From Ignavibacteriota bacterium (GTDB taxonomy: Bacteria; Bacteroidota; Ignavibacteria; Tepidaquicellales; Tepidaquicellaceae), in the NCBI GenBank assembly GCA_003158365.1, contig PMIW01000142.1, positions 1 to 13,996 of the forward strand: DNA of 13,996 nt, in the 5' to 3' direction. Below, in pieces: positions 5,986-12,983 of the stretch. The position numbers were made by a program, and so were the translations under genes. Every line of letters begins with the position of its first letter. Position 1 is the stretch's first letter. Below the pieces are notes generated by a model. It had not been told where the DNA came from. It worked only from the letters and a program-made list of their open reading frames with translations, and did no database searches.

Positions 5986-8244
5986 ATGATTCGCAAACAG
6001 GATGCACTCGATTATCACAGTATTGGACGCCCCGGAAAAATCGAAGTAATTTCTAGTAAACCTTGTAATACGCAAAGAGATTTATCACTGGCTTACACAC
6101 CGGGAGTTGCAGACCCGTGCCTTGAAATTGAAGCAAACCCGGATGATGCTTATAAATACACTGCAAAAGGTAATCTGGTTGCTGTCGTATCGAATGGTAC
6201 TGCTGTTCTGGGATTGGGAGACATAGGAGCACTAGCAGGCAAGCCTGTGATGGAAGGTAAAGGCGTGCTTTTTAAAAGATTTGCTGATGTCGATGTCTTT
6301 GATATCGAACTCGACACACATGACCCTGATGAAATTATCAAAGCGGTAAAATTGCTTGAACCGACTTTCGGAGGTATAAACCTCGAAGATATAAAAGCAC
6401 CCGAATGCTTCTACATTGAAGAAGAACTGAAAAAGATAATGAAGATTCCGGTGTTTCACGATGACCAGCACGGGACTGCAATAATCAGCGGAGCAGCGCT
6501 TTTAAATTCTCTTGAAATAATCAACAAGAAAATTGAAAATGTGAAAGTGGTATTCAGCGGTGCAGGTGCGGCAGGTATTGCCTGTGCAAAACTTTATGAA
6601 GTACTGGGAGTGAAAAGAAAAAATATTACTCTCGTCGATACTAAAGGTGTAGTATATAAAGGCAGAACAAAGGGAATGAACCCGTACAAAGATTATTTTG
6701 CACAGGAAACAGAAATGAGAACCCTCGAAGATGCGATGAAAGGTGCAGATGTATTTTGCGGCGTGTCGGCAAAAGATATACTTACAAAACCAATGGTAAA
6801 ATCCATGGCAGATAACCCGATAATATTTGCAATGGCAAATCCGAATCCGGAAATCACATACGACGATGCAAAAGATGCAAGGAGTGATGTTATTATGGCA
6901 ACGGGCCGTTCAGATTATCCCAACCAGGTCAATAATGTTCTCGGATTTCCGTTTATTTTTAGGGGAGCGCTGGATGTAAGGGCAACAACCATTAATGAAG
7001 AGATGAAAATTGCAGCATCGTATGCACTCGCAAACCTTGCAAAAGAAGATATACCTGATGCAGTTATAAGAGCGTACGGCGGAAAAAGAATCGAATTCGG
7101 AAGAGAATATATAATTCCAAAACCGTTTGACCCGAGAGTACTTTTGTGGGAAGCCCCTGCTGTAGCAAAAGCAGCCATGGATTCGGGAGTTGCAAAAAAA
7201 CCTCTGCAGGATTTTGACCAGTACAGGGATTGCCTCGAAGGCAGGCTTGGTAAATCAAGAGAAGTAATGAGATTCTTTATACACAAAGCCCAGGATTTGC
7301 ACAAGAGAATCGTATTCCCCGAAGGTGAAGAAGTTAAAATATTAAGGGCAGCTCAGATCCTGATTGATGAAAGAATAGCTAAGCCTATTCTTATCGGAAA
7401 CCCCGGAAGAATTAAAACAAAAGTCGAAGAACTCGGTCTCGATTTTGATTTTGAAAAAGTTGAAATTGTCAACCCGAAAGATTCTTTGAAACATGATACA
7501 TACCTCGAAGAATTTTATAATCTTAGAAAAAGAAAAGGTGTGACATATTTAGATGCAAAACGACTTATAAAGACTTCAAATGTTTTCGGTATGATGATGG
7601 TGAGGAAAGGAGATGCCGACGGATTAATCTCGGGGTTAACCCAAACGTATCCTGATACTGTAAGACCTGCATTGCAAATCATAGGTAAAAAAGAAGGAGT
7701 CGATAAAATTGCGGGTCTATATATGATGGTATTTAAAAACCAGACTTTGTTCATTGCGGATGCAACAGTAAATATAGAGCCATCGGCTGAGGACCTTGCC
7801 GGTATTGCATTGCTGGTTGCGGACGGCGTAACAAATTTAGGATTCACTCCGAAAATTGCCATGCTTTCATTCAGTAACTTTGGAAGTACTAATCATCCGC
7901 TTTCAAATAAAGTAGAAAAGGCAACAAGAATAGTGAAACAAAAAAGACCTGATTTAATAATTGAAGGGGAAATGACGGCGGAGACTGCAATGAATCCGGA
8001 TACAATTGCAAATTATTATCCGTTTAGTAACCTGAAAGAAAAAGCAAATGTTTTGATTTGCCCCGACCTTACATCGGCAAATATTGCTTATAAATTACTT
8101 GCGGCAATAGGTGGAGCAGTTGCAATAGGACCAATCCTGCTTGGAATAGATAAACCCGTTTTCTTACTGGGATCAGAATGTTATGTGGATGATATTGTGA
8201 ACCTGACGGCGATGGCTGTGTTTGAAGCGGAAGCAATGAAATAG
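5986..8244 (+). CDS. maeB: NADP-type malic enzyme with C-terminal phosphotransacetylase-like domain
   Basis: This 752-residue protein matches the two-part MaeB family (usually about 750-760 residues). It converts malate to pyruvate and CO2 with reduction of NAD(P), linking the TCA cycle to pyruvate and NADPH. Residues 1-425 are the malic enzyme. The N-terminal YTPGVAD motif is at 37-43 and a conserved lysine region at EGKGVLFKRFADVDVF. Metal-binding acids are in LEDIKAPE (about 133-140) and FHDDQHGT (157-164). The dinucleotide loop GAGAAGIA is at 192-199 and ANPNPEI at 284-290. Residues about 430-752 are a phosphate acetyl/butyryl transferase fold, starting RIVFPEGEE and including GLISGLTQTYPDTVRPALQI at 546-565. 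In studied relatives this domain binds acetyl-CoA as a regulatory site and is not an active transferase; I infer the same here. AAGGAAGGAAG before the ATG supports the start. Cofactor preference cannot be read with certainty. Confidence 0.93.
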   Translation: MIRKQDALDYHSIGRPGKIEVISSKPCNTQRDLSLAYTPGVADPCLEIEANPDDAYKYTAKGNLVAVVSNGTAVLGLGDIGALAGKPVMEGKGVLFKRFADVDVFDIELDTHDPDEIIKAVKLLEPTFGGINLEDIKAPECFYIEEELKKIMKIPVFHDDQHGTAIISGAALLNSLEIINKKIENVKVVFSGAGAAGIACAKLYEVLGVKRKNITLVDTKGVVYKGRTKGMNPYKDYFAQETEMRTLEDAMKGADVFCGVSAKDILTKPMVKSMADNPIIFAMANPNPEITYDDAKDARSDVIMATGRSDYPNQVNNVLGFPFIFRGALDVRATTINEEMKIAASYALANLAKEDIPDAVIRAYGGKRIEFGREYIIPKPFDPRVLLWEAPAVAKAAMDSGVAKKPLQDFDQYRDCLEGRLGKSREVMRFFIHKAQDLHKRIVFPEGEEVKILRAAQILIDERIAKPILIGNPGRIKTKVEELGLDFDFEKVEIVNPKDSLKHDTYLEEFYNLRKRKGVTYLDAKRLIKTSNVFGMMMVRKGDADGLISGLTQTYPDTVRPALQIIGKKEGVDKIAGLYMMVFKNQTLFIADATVNIEPSAEDLAGIALLVADGVTNLGFTPKIAMLSFSNFGSTNHPLSNKVEKATRIVKQKRPDLIIEGEMTAETAMNPDTIANYYPFSNLKEKANVLICPDLTSANIAYKLLAAIGGAVAIGPILLGIDKPVFLLGSECYVDDIVNLTAMAVFEAEAMK

Positions 8245-8257
8245 AAGGAATTAATAA

Positions 8258-8283
8258 TGTTCCCAAAGAGGACTTTGGGAACA
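8258..8283 (+). repeat. Perfect 11-base hairpin after maeB
   Basis: TGTTCCCAAAG (8258-8268) and CTTTGGGAACA (8273-8283) are exact complements with an AGGA loop. The hairpin begins 14 bases after the maeB stop and has no T run, so on its own it is not a standard terminator. It may protect the mRNA 3' end or be a member of a dispersed palindrome family. A true terminator follows at 8299. Confidence 0.6.
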
Positions 8284-8298
8284 AGGTGTTTTGGAATT

Positions 8299-8333
8299 AA
8301 ACGTTCCGTATTTTTTTTGCGGAACGTTTTTTT
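8299..8333 (+). terminator. Rho-independent terminator of maeB
   Basis: Arms AAACGTTCCG (8299-8308) and CGGAACGTTT (8320-8329) are perfect complements with an 11-base T-rich loop. Seven consecutive T (8327-8333) follow on the + strand. The fmdB-like gene on the other strand ends 5 bases further on, and that strand lacks a T tract, so the terminator serves maeB. Confidence 0.9.
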
Positions 8334-8337
8334 ATAA

Positions 8338-8583
8338 TCAGTTTAAACCGCACATGCCATTTGCGCATCCGCCGCCGAACGACGGCATTCCGCAAGAGCC
8401 TTCAGAACAGCCATCACACGAATCTGGACTTCCTGAAACATTTGCACTGAAAGATGAAATCAGTTTTATGTGTTTAGTGGAGTTGCATTTAGGACAGGTG
8501 ATATCTTCCTGCTTCTCATTTGATTTATGCAAAACTTCGTATTTTGTACTGCATTCTTTACATTTATATTCAAAAACCGGCAT
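8338..8583 (-). CDS. FmdB-family zinc-ribbon protein with Cys/Gly-rich tail
   Basis: This is an 81-residue protein. It opens MPVFEYKCKEC, the signature of the FmdB/CxxC_CxxC_SSSS family. Cysteines C8/C11 and C30/C33 form a four-cysteine zinc ribbon, and the serines after it (SSFSANVSGS) match the family. The last 27 residues add five more cysteines (C56, C59, C64, C73, C78) in a glycine-rich stretch that includes CDGC. The FmdB family is named from a putative regulator of formamidase in Methylophilus; its biochemical role is poorly known. The tail could bind a second metal. It is convergent with maeB and has no operon partner. AAGGAA lies about 10 bases before the ATG. The family assignment is firm, the function is not. 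Confidence 0.85.
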   Translation of the reverse strand: MPVFEYKCKECSTKYEVLHKSNEKQEDITCPKCNSTKHIKLISSFSANVSGSPDSCDGCSEGSCGMPSFGGGCANGMCGLN

Positions 8584-8621
8584 ATTATTAATATTCCTTT
8601 TTATGTTTTAGTTGTTATTAG

Positions 8622-8652
8622 CAAGAATACTGAGATTGGTTTAAAAAATCAA
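8622..8652 (-). promoter_or_regulatory. Possible promoter of the FmdB-like gene
   Basis: On the - strand TTG (8652-8650) is followed after 20 bases by TATTCTTG (8629-8622), one mismatch from TAnnTTTG. The expected transcription start near 8615 leaves a leader of about 32 bases. The spacing is right for Bacteroidota sigma-A promoters, but the match is short. Confidence 0.35.
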
Positions 8653-8740
8653 GAGCAATTTTGATAACACATTTGACGATAAAAGCATTACACACAGAAA
8701 AAGCGGGATGGAATAAAATATTACGGTTTTTTAATAATAA

Positions 8741-8758
8741 AAACTCCGTTAGGAGTTT
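8741..8758. repeat. Palindrome 1 of 3 (ACTCC/GGAGT type)
   Basis: AAACTCC (8741-8747) and GGAGTTT (8752-8758) are exact complements around GTTA. The right arm continues GGAGTTTAATATTAG, nearly the same as the right flank of palindrome 2. Confidence 0.6.
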
Positions 8759-8787
8759 AATATTAGTAACAACTGAAGCATACTAAT

Positions 8788-8809
8788 TTCGACTCCCCAG
8801 GGAGTCGAA
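8788..8809. repeat. Palindrome 2 of 3 (ACTCC/GGAGT type)
   Basis: TTCGACTCCC (8788-8797) and GGGAGTCGAA (8800-8809) are exact 10-base complements with only CA between them. Such a tight palindrome can extrude as a cruciform or act as a dimer site. The right flank reads AATATTAA, echoing palindrome 1. Confidence 0.65.
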
Positions 8810-8838
8810 TATTAATTTTTTATTTTAAATATATATTC

Positions 8839-8853
8839 GACTCCTACGGAGTC
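8839..8853. repeat. Palindrome 3 of 3 (ACTCC/GGAGT type)
   Basis: GACTCC (8839-8844) and GGAGTC (8848-8853) flank a TAC loop. The left side, TTCGACTCC, is identical to the left arm of palindrome 2. The right side diverges after GGAGTC. Confidence 0.6.
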
Positions 8854-8895
8854 AGGTTTAATATGTGATAATTTATTTTTTAAGAGAATTGAAAA

Positions 8896-8925
8896 TTGAA
8901 TAATATCTTTATTTTATTATATTTA
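8896..8925 (+). promoter_or_regulatory. Possible promoter of the UDP-glucuronate decarboxylase gene
   Basis: TTG (8896-8898), a 19-base spacer and TATATTTA (8918-8925) fit the Bacteroidota pattern with one mismatch. The predicted start near 8931 leaves a leader of about 20 bases before the GTG at 8952. Confidence 0.35.
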
Positions 8926-8951
8926 AATTAGATTAATTAAATAATCACAAA

Positions 8952-9908
8952 GTGGAAAAAGAACAAAGAAGAGTTCTGATAACGGGAGCCGCGGGATTTC
9001 TCGGTTCGCATTTATGCGACAGGTTTATTAAAGAAGGATGTAAAGTAATAGGAATGGATAACCTTAGCACAGGTTCGATGAAAAACATAGAGCACCTATT
9101 TCCTGTTAAAGATTTTGAATTTTATTTTCACGATGTAACAAAATTCGTTCATGTACCCGGAAAGCTGGATTATATTCTCCACTTTGCCTCACCGGCAAGT
9201 CCTATCGATTATTTAAAGATTCCGATTCAAACGCTTAAAGTAGGTTCGCTGGGAACGCACAACCTGCTTGGTCTTGCGAAGGAAAAAAAATCAAGATTTC
9301 TGATTGCTTCCACATCCGAAATTTACGGCGACCCATCAGTCCATCCGCAAAATGAAGAGTACTGGGGAAATGTAAATCCGATTGGTCCGAGGGGTGTTTA
9401 CGATGAAGCGAAAAGATTTATGGAAGCTATCACGATGGCTTACCATACTTACCACGGGCTCGATACACGCATAGCAAGAATATTTAATACATACGGTCCG
9501 CGTATGAGACTGAACGACGGAAGAGCTTTACCTGCATTTATCGGACAGGCAATAAGAGGCGAAGATATTACTGTTTTCGGTGATGGCAGCCAGACACGTT
9601 CGTTCTGCTATGTTAACGATTTAATCGAAGGAATATACAGACTGCTGATGAGTGATTATGTTTATCCCATAAACATTGGTAACCCTGATGAAATTACAAT
9701 AAAAGAATTTGCTGAAGAGATTATAAAACTCACCGGAACAAAACAGAAGATAGTTTATCAGGAACTTCCAATCGATGACCCGAAACAAAGGCAGCCGGAT
9801 ATAACAAAGGCAAAAGAAATACTTGGATGGTCGCCGAAGGTATCGAGAGCAGAGGGGTTGAAGATTACATATGAGTTTTTTAAGAAAGTACTTTTAGAGC
9901 AGAAGTAA
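8952..9908 (+). CDS. uxs: UDP-glucuronate decarboxylase (UDP-xylose synthase)
   Basis: This cytosolic extended short-chain dehydrogenase/reductase, 318 residues, oxidises, decarboxylates and re-reduces UDP-glucuronate to UDP-xylose using bound NAD. The Rossmann loop TGAAGFLG is at 11-18. The family-specific HFASPASPIDYLKIPIQTLK lies at 77-96. The S-E pair S122/E123 (TSEIYGDP) is followed by NPIGPRGVYDEAKR, with Y150 and K154 as the YxxxK pair. R280 in KQRQPD matches the arginine used by decarboxylases of this class. These blocks separate it from simple epimerases and 4,6-dehydratases. The start is GTG: an in-frame TAA at 8934-8936 and no ATG between them leave it as the only plausible start, and no Shine-Dalgarno is visible. 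Its substrate is the product of ugd, whose gene converges on it from the other strand, so the two form one pathway without being one transcript. Confidence 0.92.
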   Translation: MEKEQRRVLITGAAGFLGSHLCDRFIKEGCKVIGMDNLSTGSMKNIEHLFPVKDFEFYFHDVTKFVHVPGKLDYILHFASPASPIDYLKIPIQTLKVGSLGTHNLLGLAKEKKSRFLIASTSEIYGDPSVHPQNEEYWGNVNPIGPRGVYDEAKRFMEAITMAYHTYHGLDTRIARIFNTYGPRMRLNDGRALPAFIGQAIRGEDITVFGDGSQTRSFCYVNDLIEGIYRLLMSDYVYPINIGNPDEITIKEFAEEIIKLTGTKQKIVYQELPIDDPKQRQPDITKAKEILGWSPKVSRAEGLKITYEFFKKVLLEQK

Positions 9909-9912
9909 GAAT

Positions 9913-9933
9913 TTAGGAGTTAGAAGTTAGAAT
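9913..9933. repeat. Three tandem 7-base units after uxs
   Basis: TTAGGAG, TTAGAAG and TTAGAAT follow each other directly, starting 5 bases after the uxs stop. They look like a short slippage-derived repeat with no evident coding role. Confidence 0.5.
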
Positions 9934-9948
9934 AAAACCTATTTTGTC

Positions 9949-9999
9949 ATTCTTGCGGGGTACCCTTTGGGTCAAGCAGGAATCCAGAACTTTTTTTTT
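9949..9999 (+). terminator. Terminator-like hairpin after uxs, related to a GTCATTC-type repeat
   Basis: TTCTTGC (9950-9956) pairs with GCAGGAA (9976-9982) with one G-U. Inside, ACCC (9962-9965) pairs with GGGT (9969-9972) around TTT. Nine T follow at 9991-9999, so it can terminate uxs transcripts. The start TGTCATTCTTGC and the end GGAATCC resemble the ends of the element at 11436-11526, which suggests it is a decayed member of the same dispersed repeat family. Confidence 0.6.
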
Positions 10000-10087
10000 A
10001 GCTATTTGAGACGTTTCGCTTAAACACCAACAGAGGTAGGAGATACTATTCATTCAGAATTAGTTTCGCTGAACTTCGTATCAGAAT

Positions 10088-11413
10088 TCATTTTACCACT
10101 TTTCTTCCTATACTATAATACGTATATCCCAATTCTTTCATTTTATCTGTCGAAAAAATATTTCTTCCGTCGAAGATGAGTTTATTTTTTAGTATGGAAG
10201 AAATTTTATCGAAATCGGGATTGCGGAATTCATTCCATTCGGTGAAAATCAGGAGTGCATCTGCATCTTTAAGTGCATCATATTCATTTGCTGCATAAGT
10301 GATAGAATCATTAAGATAAAATTTCGATGTTTCTATTGCAGCGGGGTCGTAAGCGGATACGGTCGCGCCTGCGTTCAGGAGTTCGTTAATAATCACTACC
10401 GACGGGGCTTCGCGCATATCATCGGTATTTGGTTTGAAGGCAAGTCCCCATACAGCAAAATGTTTTCCCTTTATATTATTATCGAAATGTTTGACGACTT
10501 TATTGAATAAAACTTTTTTTTGAGCCTTATTCATATTATCCACTACTGTAAGCAAATTAATCGGTGAGCCTTTATCTGCTGAAGTTTTTATGAGCGCATT
10601 TACATCTTTCGGAAAGCAAGAGCCTCCGTAACCGATTCCTGCAAATAAAAACCTTTTACCGATTCTTGTATCGGTACCCATTCCACGCCTGACCAAATCA
10701 ATATCAGCACCTACTATTTCGCAGAAATTGGAGAGTTCATTCATATATGTTATTCTCATTGCAAGGTACGAATTTGCCGCATATTTTGTAACTTCGGAAC
10801 TCGCAGTATTCATCTCTATAATCGGATTCCCCTGCCTTACAAACGGTTCATAGAGCTCTCTCATTTTATCAAGTGCAGATTGGCTTTCGGAGCCTACAAC
10901 GATTCTGTCGGGTTTCATAAAATCATCGACTGCAAAACCTTCTCTTAAAAATTCCGGATTGGATACAATGGAAAAATTATCCACACCGTGTTTTTTAATT
11001 TCATTTTCGACAAGCTGTGCCGTTCCTACGGGAACAGTACTTTTGTTCACAATTATTTTATGTTCGGTAATCTTATTTTCTTTAAGAATTTTTCCTATAT
11101 CACCCGCGACTCTAAGTACATACTGCAAATCAGCCGAACCGTCTTCACCCTGCGGAGTCGGCAGGCAGAGAAAAATCATTTCGGATTTTAATACGGCATC
11201 CTTTAAGTCGGCAGTGAAATTCAGTCTTTTCTTATCGATATTTCTGAAGAAAATCATTTCCAGCCCCGGCTCATATATGGTAACTTCTGCATTTTTCAGT
11301 TTGCGTAATTTTTCGGGACTGTTATCAACGCAGATTACATTATTGCCCATTTCGGCAAAGCAAGTGCCCGAAACAAGTCCGACATATCCTGTACCTATTA
11401 TTGCAAGATCCAT
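10088..11413 (-). CDS. ugd: UDP-glucose 6-dehydrogenase
   Basis: The enzyme oxidises UDP-glucose twice with NAD to give UDP-glucuronate, in the cytoplasm. Its 441 residues are standard for the bacterial UGD/TuaD type. The N-terminal NAD fold starts MDLAIIGTGYVGLVSGTCFA, with acidic D30 following the second strand. FLCLPTPQ is at 81-88 and STVPVGTA at 125-132. The substrate loop is FLREGFAVDDFMKPDRIVVG. The central helix carries EVTKYAANSYLAMRITYMNE. The catalytic cysteine is C266 in GYGGSCFPKD. The C-terminal UDP-binding fold includes VWGLAFKPNTDDMREAPS. GGAG stands 5 bases before the ATG and supports the start. It is the last gene of the - strand nucleotide-sugar series, separated from rfbC by a 91-base inverted-repeat element. 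Its product feeds Uxs, encoded on the opposite strand. Confidence 0.96.
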   Translation of the reverse strand: MDLAIIGTGYVGLVSGTCFAEMGNNVICVDNSPEKLRKLKNAEVTIYEPGLEMIFFRNIDKKRLNFTADLKDAVLKSEMIFLCLPTPQGEDGSADLQYVLRVAGDIGKILKENKITEHKIIVNKSTVPVGTAQLVENEIKKHGVDNFSIVSNPEFLREGFAVDDFMKPDRIVVGSESQSALDKMRELYEPFVRQGNPIIEMNTASSEVTKYAANSYLAMRITYMNELSNFCEIVGADIDLVRRGMGTDTRIGKRFLFAGIGYGGSCFPKDVNALIKTSADKGSPINLLTVVDNMNKAQKKVLFNKVVKHFDNNIKGKHFAVWGLAFKPNTDDMREAPSVVIINELLNAGATVSAYDPAAIETSKFYLNDSITYAANEYDALKDADALLIFTEWNEFRNPDFDKISSILKNKLIFDGRNIFSTDKMKELGYTYYSIGRKVVK

Positions 11414-11435
11414 TTTAACTCCTTTTATTATAATT

Positions 11436-11526
11436 CAATTGTCATTCCCAAATGCTCATATTTGGAATCGGTATAAACTAACTTATTAAAGGGATTCCCG
11501 CTTAAAACGTGCGGGAATGACAATTG
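11436..11526. mobile_element. 91-base MITE-like element with 14-base terminal inverted repeats
   Basis: CAATTGTCATTCCC at 11436-11449 is the exact inverse of GGGAATGACAATTG at 11513-11526. Inside are a second inverted pair, TTCCCAAAT with ATTTGGAA (about 11446-11467), and ATTCCCGC with GCGGGAAT (about 11494-11518). No coding potential and no target-site duplication are visible. It fills the gap between rfbC, which ends 4 bases away, and ugd. The folded structures could act as an RNA processing or attenuation point between the two genes. Classing it as a mobile element rests on structure alone. Confidence 0.5.
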
Positions 11527-11530
11527 TGTT

Positions 11531-12085
11531 TTATTTTTTATAAATAAAATCTTTTTCAATTTCTTTAAATTTTTTTGCAAGTAAATCTTTATCCGAAACC
11601 AAAGGTATTTTTATTTTCCAGTCAATTCCGATTTCAGGGTCATTGTATAATATTGCACGTTCATCTTTCTTACTGTAAAAGTTTGTGCATTTATACATAA
11701 AAATAACTTCATCCGATAATACGGAAAACCCGTGTGCAAATCCCGGCGGAATCCAGAACTGCAGGTGATTTTCACCTGAAAGCTCCGCACCCGTAAATTT
11801 TCCGAAAGTTGGTGAGCCAAATCTTATATCGACTGCGACATCATAAACACTTCCCGATAGCACCTGACATAATTTTCCCTGGGCAAATTTGCCGACCTGG
11901 TAATGAAGTCCGCGAATTGTACCTTTTATGGATTTGGAAATATTATCCTGAACAAAATCAAATTTCAATCCTTCATTATCGTATTTTTCTTTATTGTACG
12001 ATTCAAAGAAAAAACCTCTTGAATCTTTAAATACATCAGGTTCAATAATTAATACACCGTCTAATTCTGTTTTATGTATTTTCAT
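11531..12085 (-). CDS. rfbC: dTDP-4-dehydrorhamnose 3,5-epimerase
   Basis: This 184-residue cupin, normal length for RmlC, epimerises C3 and C5 of dTDP-4-keto-6-deoxyglucose on the way to dTDP-L-rhamnose. The opening LIIEPDVFKDSRGFFFESYN is the substrate-binding start of the family. The GTIRGLHYQ block holds the catalytic histidine H61. K71 (AQGKL) and Y131 (FMYKCT) fall where the active-site lysine and tyrosine lie in the Salmonella enzyme, by my alignment from memory. WIPPGFAHGF is at 111-120. The ATG is 3 bases after the rfbA stop, so the two genes are almost certainly co-transcribed and translationally coupled. No good separate Shine-Dalgarno is visible. The later-step gene rfbD is not in the window. 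Confidence 0.95.
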   Translation of the reverse strand: MKIHKTELDGVLIIEPDVFKDSRGFFFESYNKEKYDNEGLKFDFVQDNISKSIKGTIRGLHYQVGKFAQGKLCQVLSGSVYDVAVDIRFGSPTFGKFTGAELSGENHLQFWIPPGFAHGFSVLSDEVIFMYKCTNFYSKKDERAILYNDPEIGIDWKIKIPLVSDKDLLAKKFKEIEKDFIYKK

Positions 12086-12088
12086 ATT

Positions 12089-12952
12089 CTAATCATTTTT
12101 TAAAACTTTCTCCAGATAATCCCTGTAAAGTGATTTCGGAATTTGAGAAATAACTTTTTCGAATTGCTCTTTATTTATGAAATCCATATAAAATGCAATT
12201 TCTTCTATGCAGGCAACCTTAAGTCCCTGCCTGTCTTCTATAACACCGAAGAAATTCGATGCCTGCAAAAGAGATTCGGGTGTGCCTGTATCAAGCCATG
12301 CAACTCCCCTTCCGATTTTTTCTACTTTCAGTTTTCCTCTTTTAAGATATTCAATGTTTACATCGGTAATTTCAAGTTCACCCCTTGCAGACGGTTTCAG
12401 ATTCTTGGAAATATTCACTACTTCATTATTATATACATAAAATCCGGGTACGGCAAAATTAGATTTAGGAACTTTTGGTTTTTCTTCGAGTGAAATTGCT
12501 TTTCCGTTTTCATCAAACTCGACTATCCCGTATCTTTCAGGGTCGTTAACCCTGTACCCGAATATGGTAGCGCCTTCATTATTTTTTATTGCATTATAAA
12601 TAAAATCAAGTTTGCCGTAAAATATATTATCGCCAAGAATCAAAGAGACATTGTCTTTCCCGATAAACTTATCGCCGAGAATAAAAGATTCTGCAATACC
12701 ATTCGGAGCTTTCTGGACAATGTATTCAATTTTCAATCCGACATGCGAACCGTCACCGAATAATTTTTTGTAGTGCGGAATAGTCTCATCGTTTGATATT
12801 ATCAATATTTCCTTTATTCCGCTTAGCATTAAAATTGAAAGCGGATAATAAATCAAAGGCTTATCATAAATCAGTGTGAGCTGTTTGCTGTATATTTTTG
12901 ATATGGGATACAATCTTGTTCCCGCTCCGCCCGCAAGAATAATACCTTTCAT
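12089..12952 (-). CDS. rfbA: Glucose-1-phosphate thymidylyltransferase
   Basis: This 287-residue enzyme joins glucose 1-phosphate and dTTP to give dTDP-glucose and pyrophosphate, the first step toward dTDP-rhamnose, in the cytoplasm. Length matches the RmlA family (about 290). The nucleotide loop is LAGGAGTRLYP at 6-16, followed by SKQLTLIYDKPLIYYPLS. LGDNIFYG is at 106-113 with metal ligand D108. VNDPERYGIVEFDENG, LEEKP (155-159), LKPSARGELEITDVN and GRGVAWLDTGTPESL are the remaining family blocks. The usual KQLLP stretch reads KQLTL here, a small deviation at a well conserved proline. It is followed after 3 bases by rfbC and preceded by galE 31 bases away, on the same strand. No clear ribosome binding site is visible upstream. 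Confidence 0.95.
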   Translation of the reverse strand: MKGIILAGGAGTRLYPISKIYSKQLTLIYDKPLIYYPLSILMLSGIKEILIISNDETIPHYKKLFGDGSHVGLKIEYIVQKAPNGIAESFILGDKFIGKDNVSLILGDNIFYGKLDFIYNAIKNNEGATIFGYRVNDPERYGIVEFDENGKAISLEEKPKVPKSNFAVPGFYVYNNEVVNISKNLKPSARGELEITDVNIEYLKRGKLKVEKIGRGVAWLDTGTPESLLQASNFFGVIEDRQGLKVACIEEIAFYMDFINKEQFEKVISQIPKSLYRDYLEKVLKND

Positions 12953-12983
12953 GGTAATTAGTAATTATTAATTAATAAAATTT

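Larger units (their letters stand above)
8584..8951. other. Divergent intergenic region with three palindromes, 368 bases
   Basis: This region lies between the divergently read fmdB-like and uxs genes. It holds a possible promoter for each gene (8622-8652 and 8896-8925) and three related short palindromes at 8741-8758, 8788-8809 and 8839-8853. The stretch 8655-8735 shows nothing I recognise. There is no coding sequence. Confidence 0.7.

Noticed and set aside
5986..8244. Possible separate active phosphotransacetylase at the 3' half of maeB
   Set aside because: The frame is continuous and matches the known fused family, in which this domain is regulatory. There is no internal start with a ribosome binding site that I could see.
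8741..8853. CRISPR-like array from three spaced palindromes
   Set aside because: The units are too short and too divergent, the spacing is uneven, and no cas gene is present.
10959..11489. A 176-codon + strand frame opposite ugd
   Set aside because: It is antisense to ugd and extends into the inverted-repeat element. The serine- and leucine-rich composition is what the complement of a UGD gene would give.
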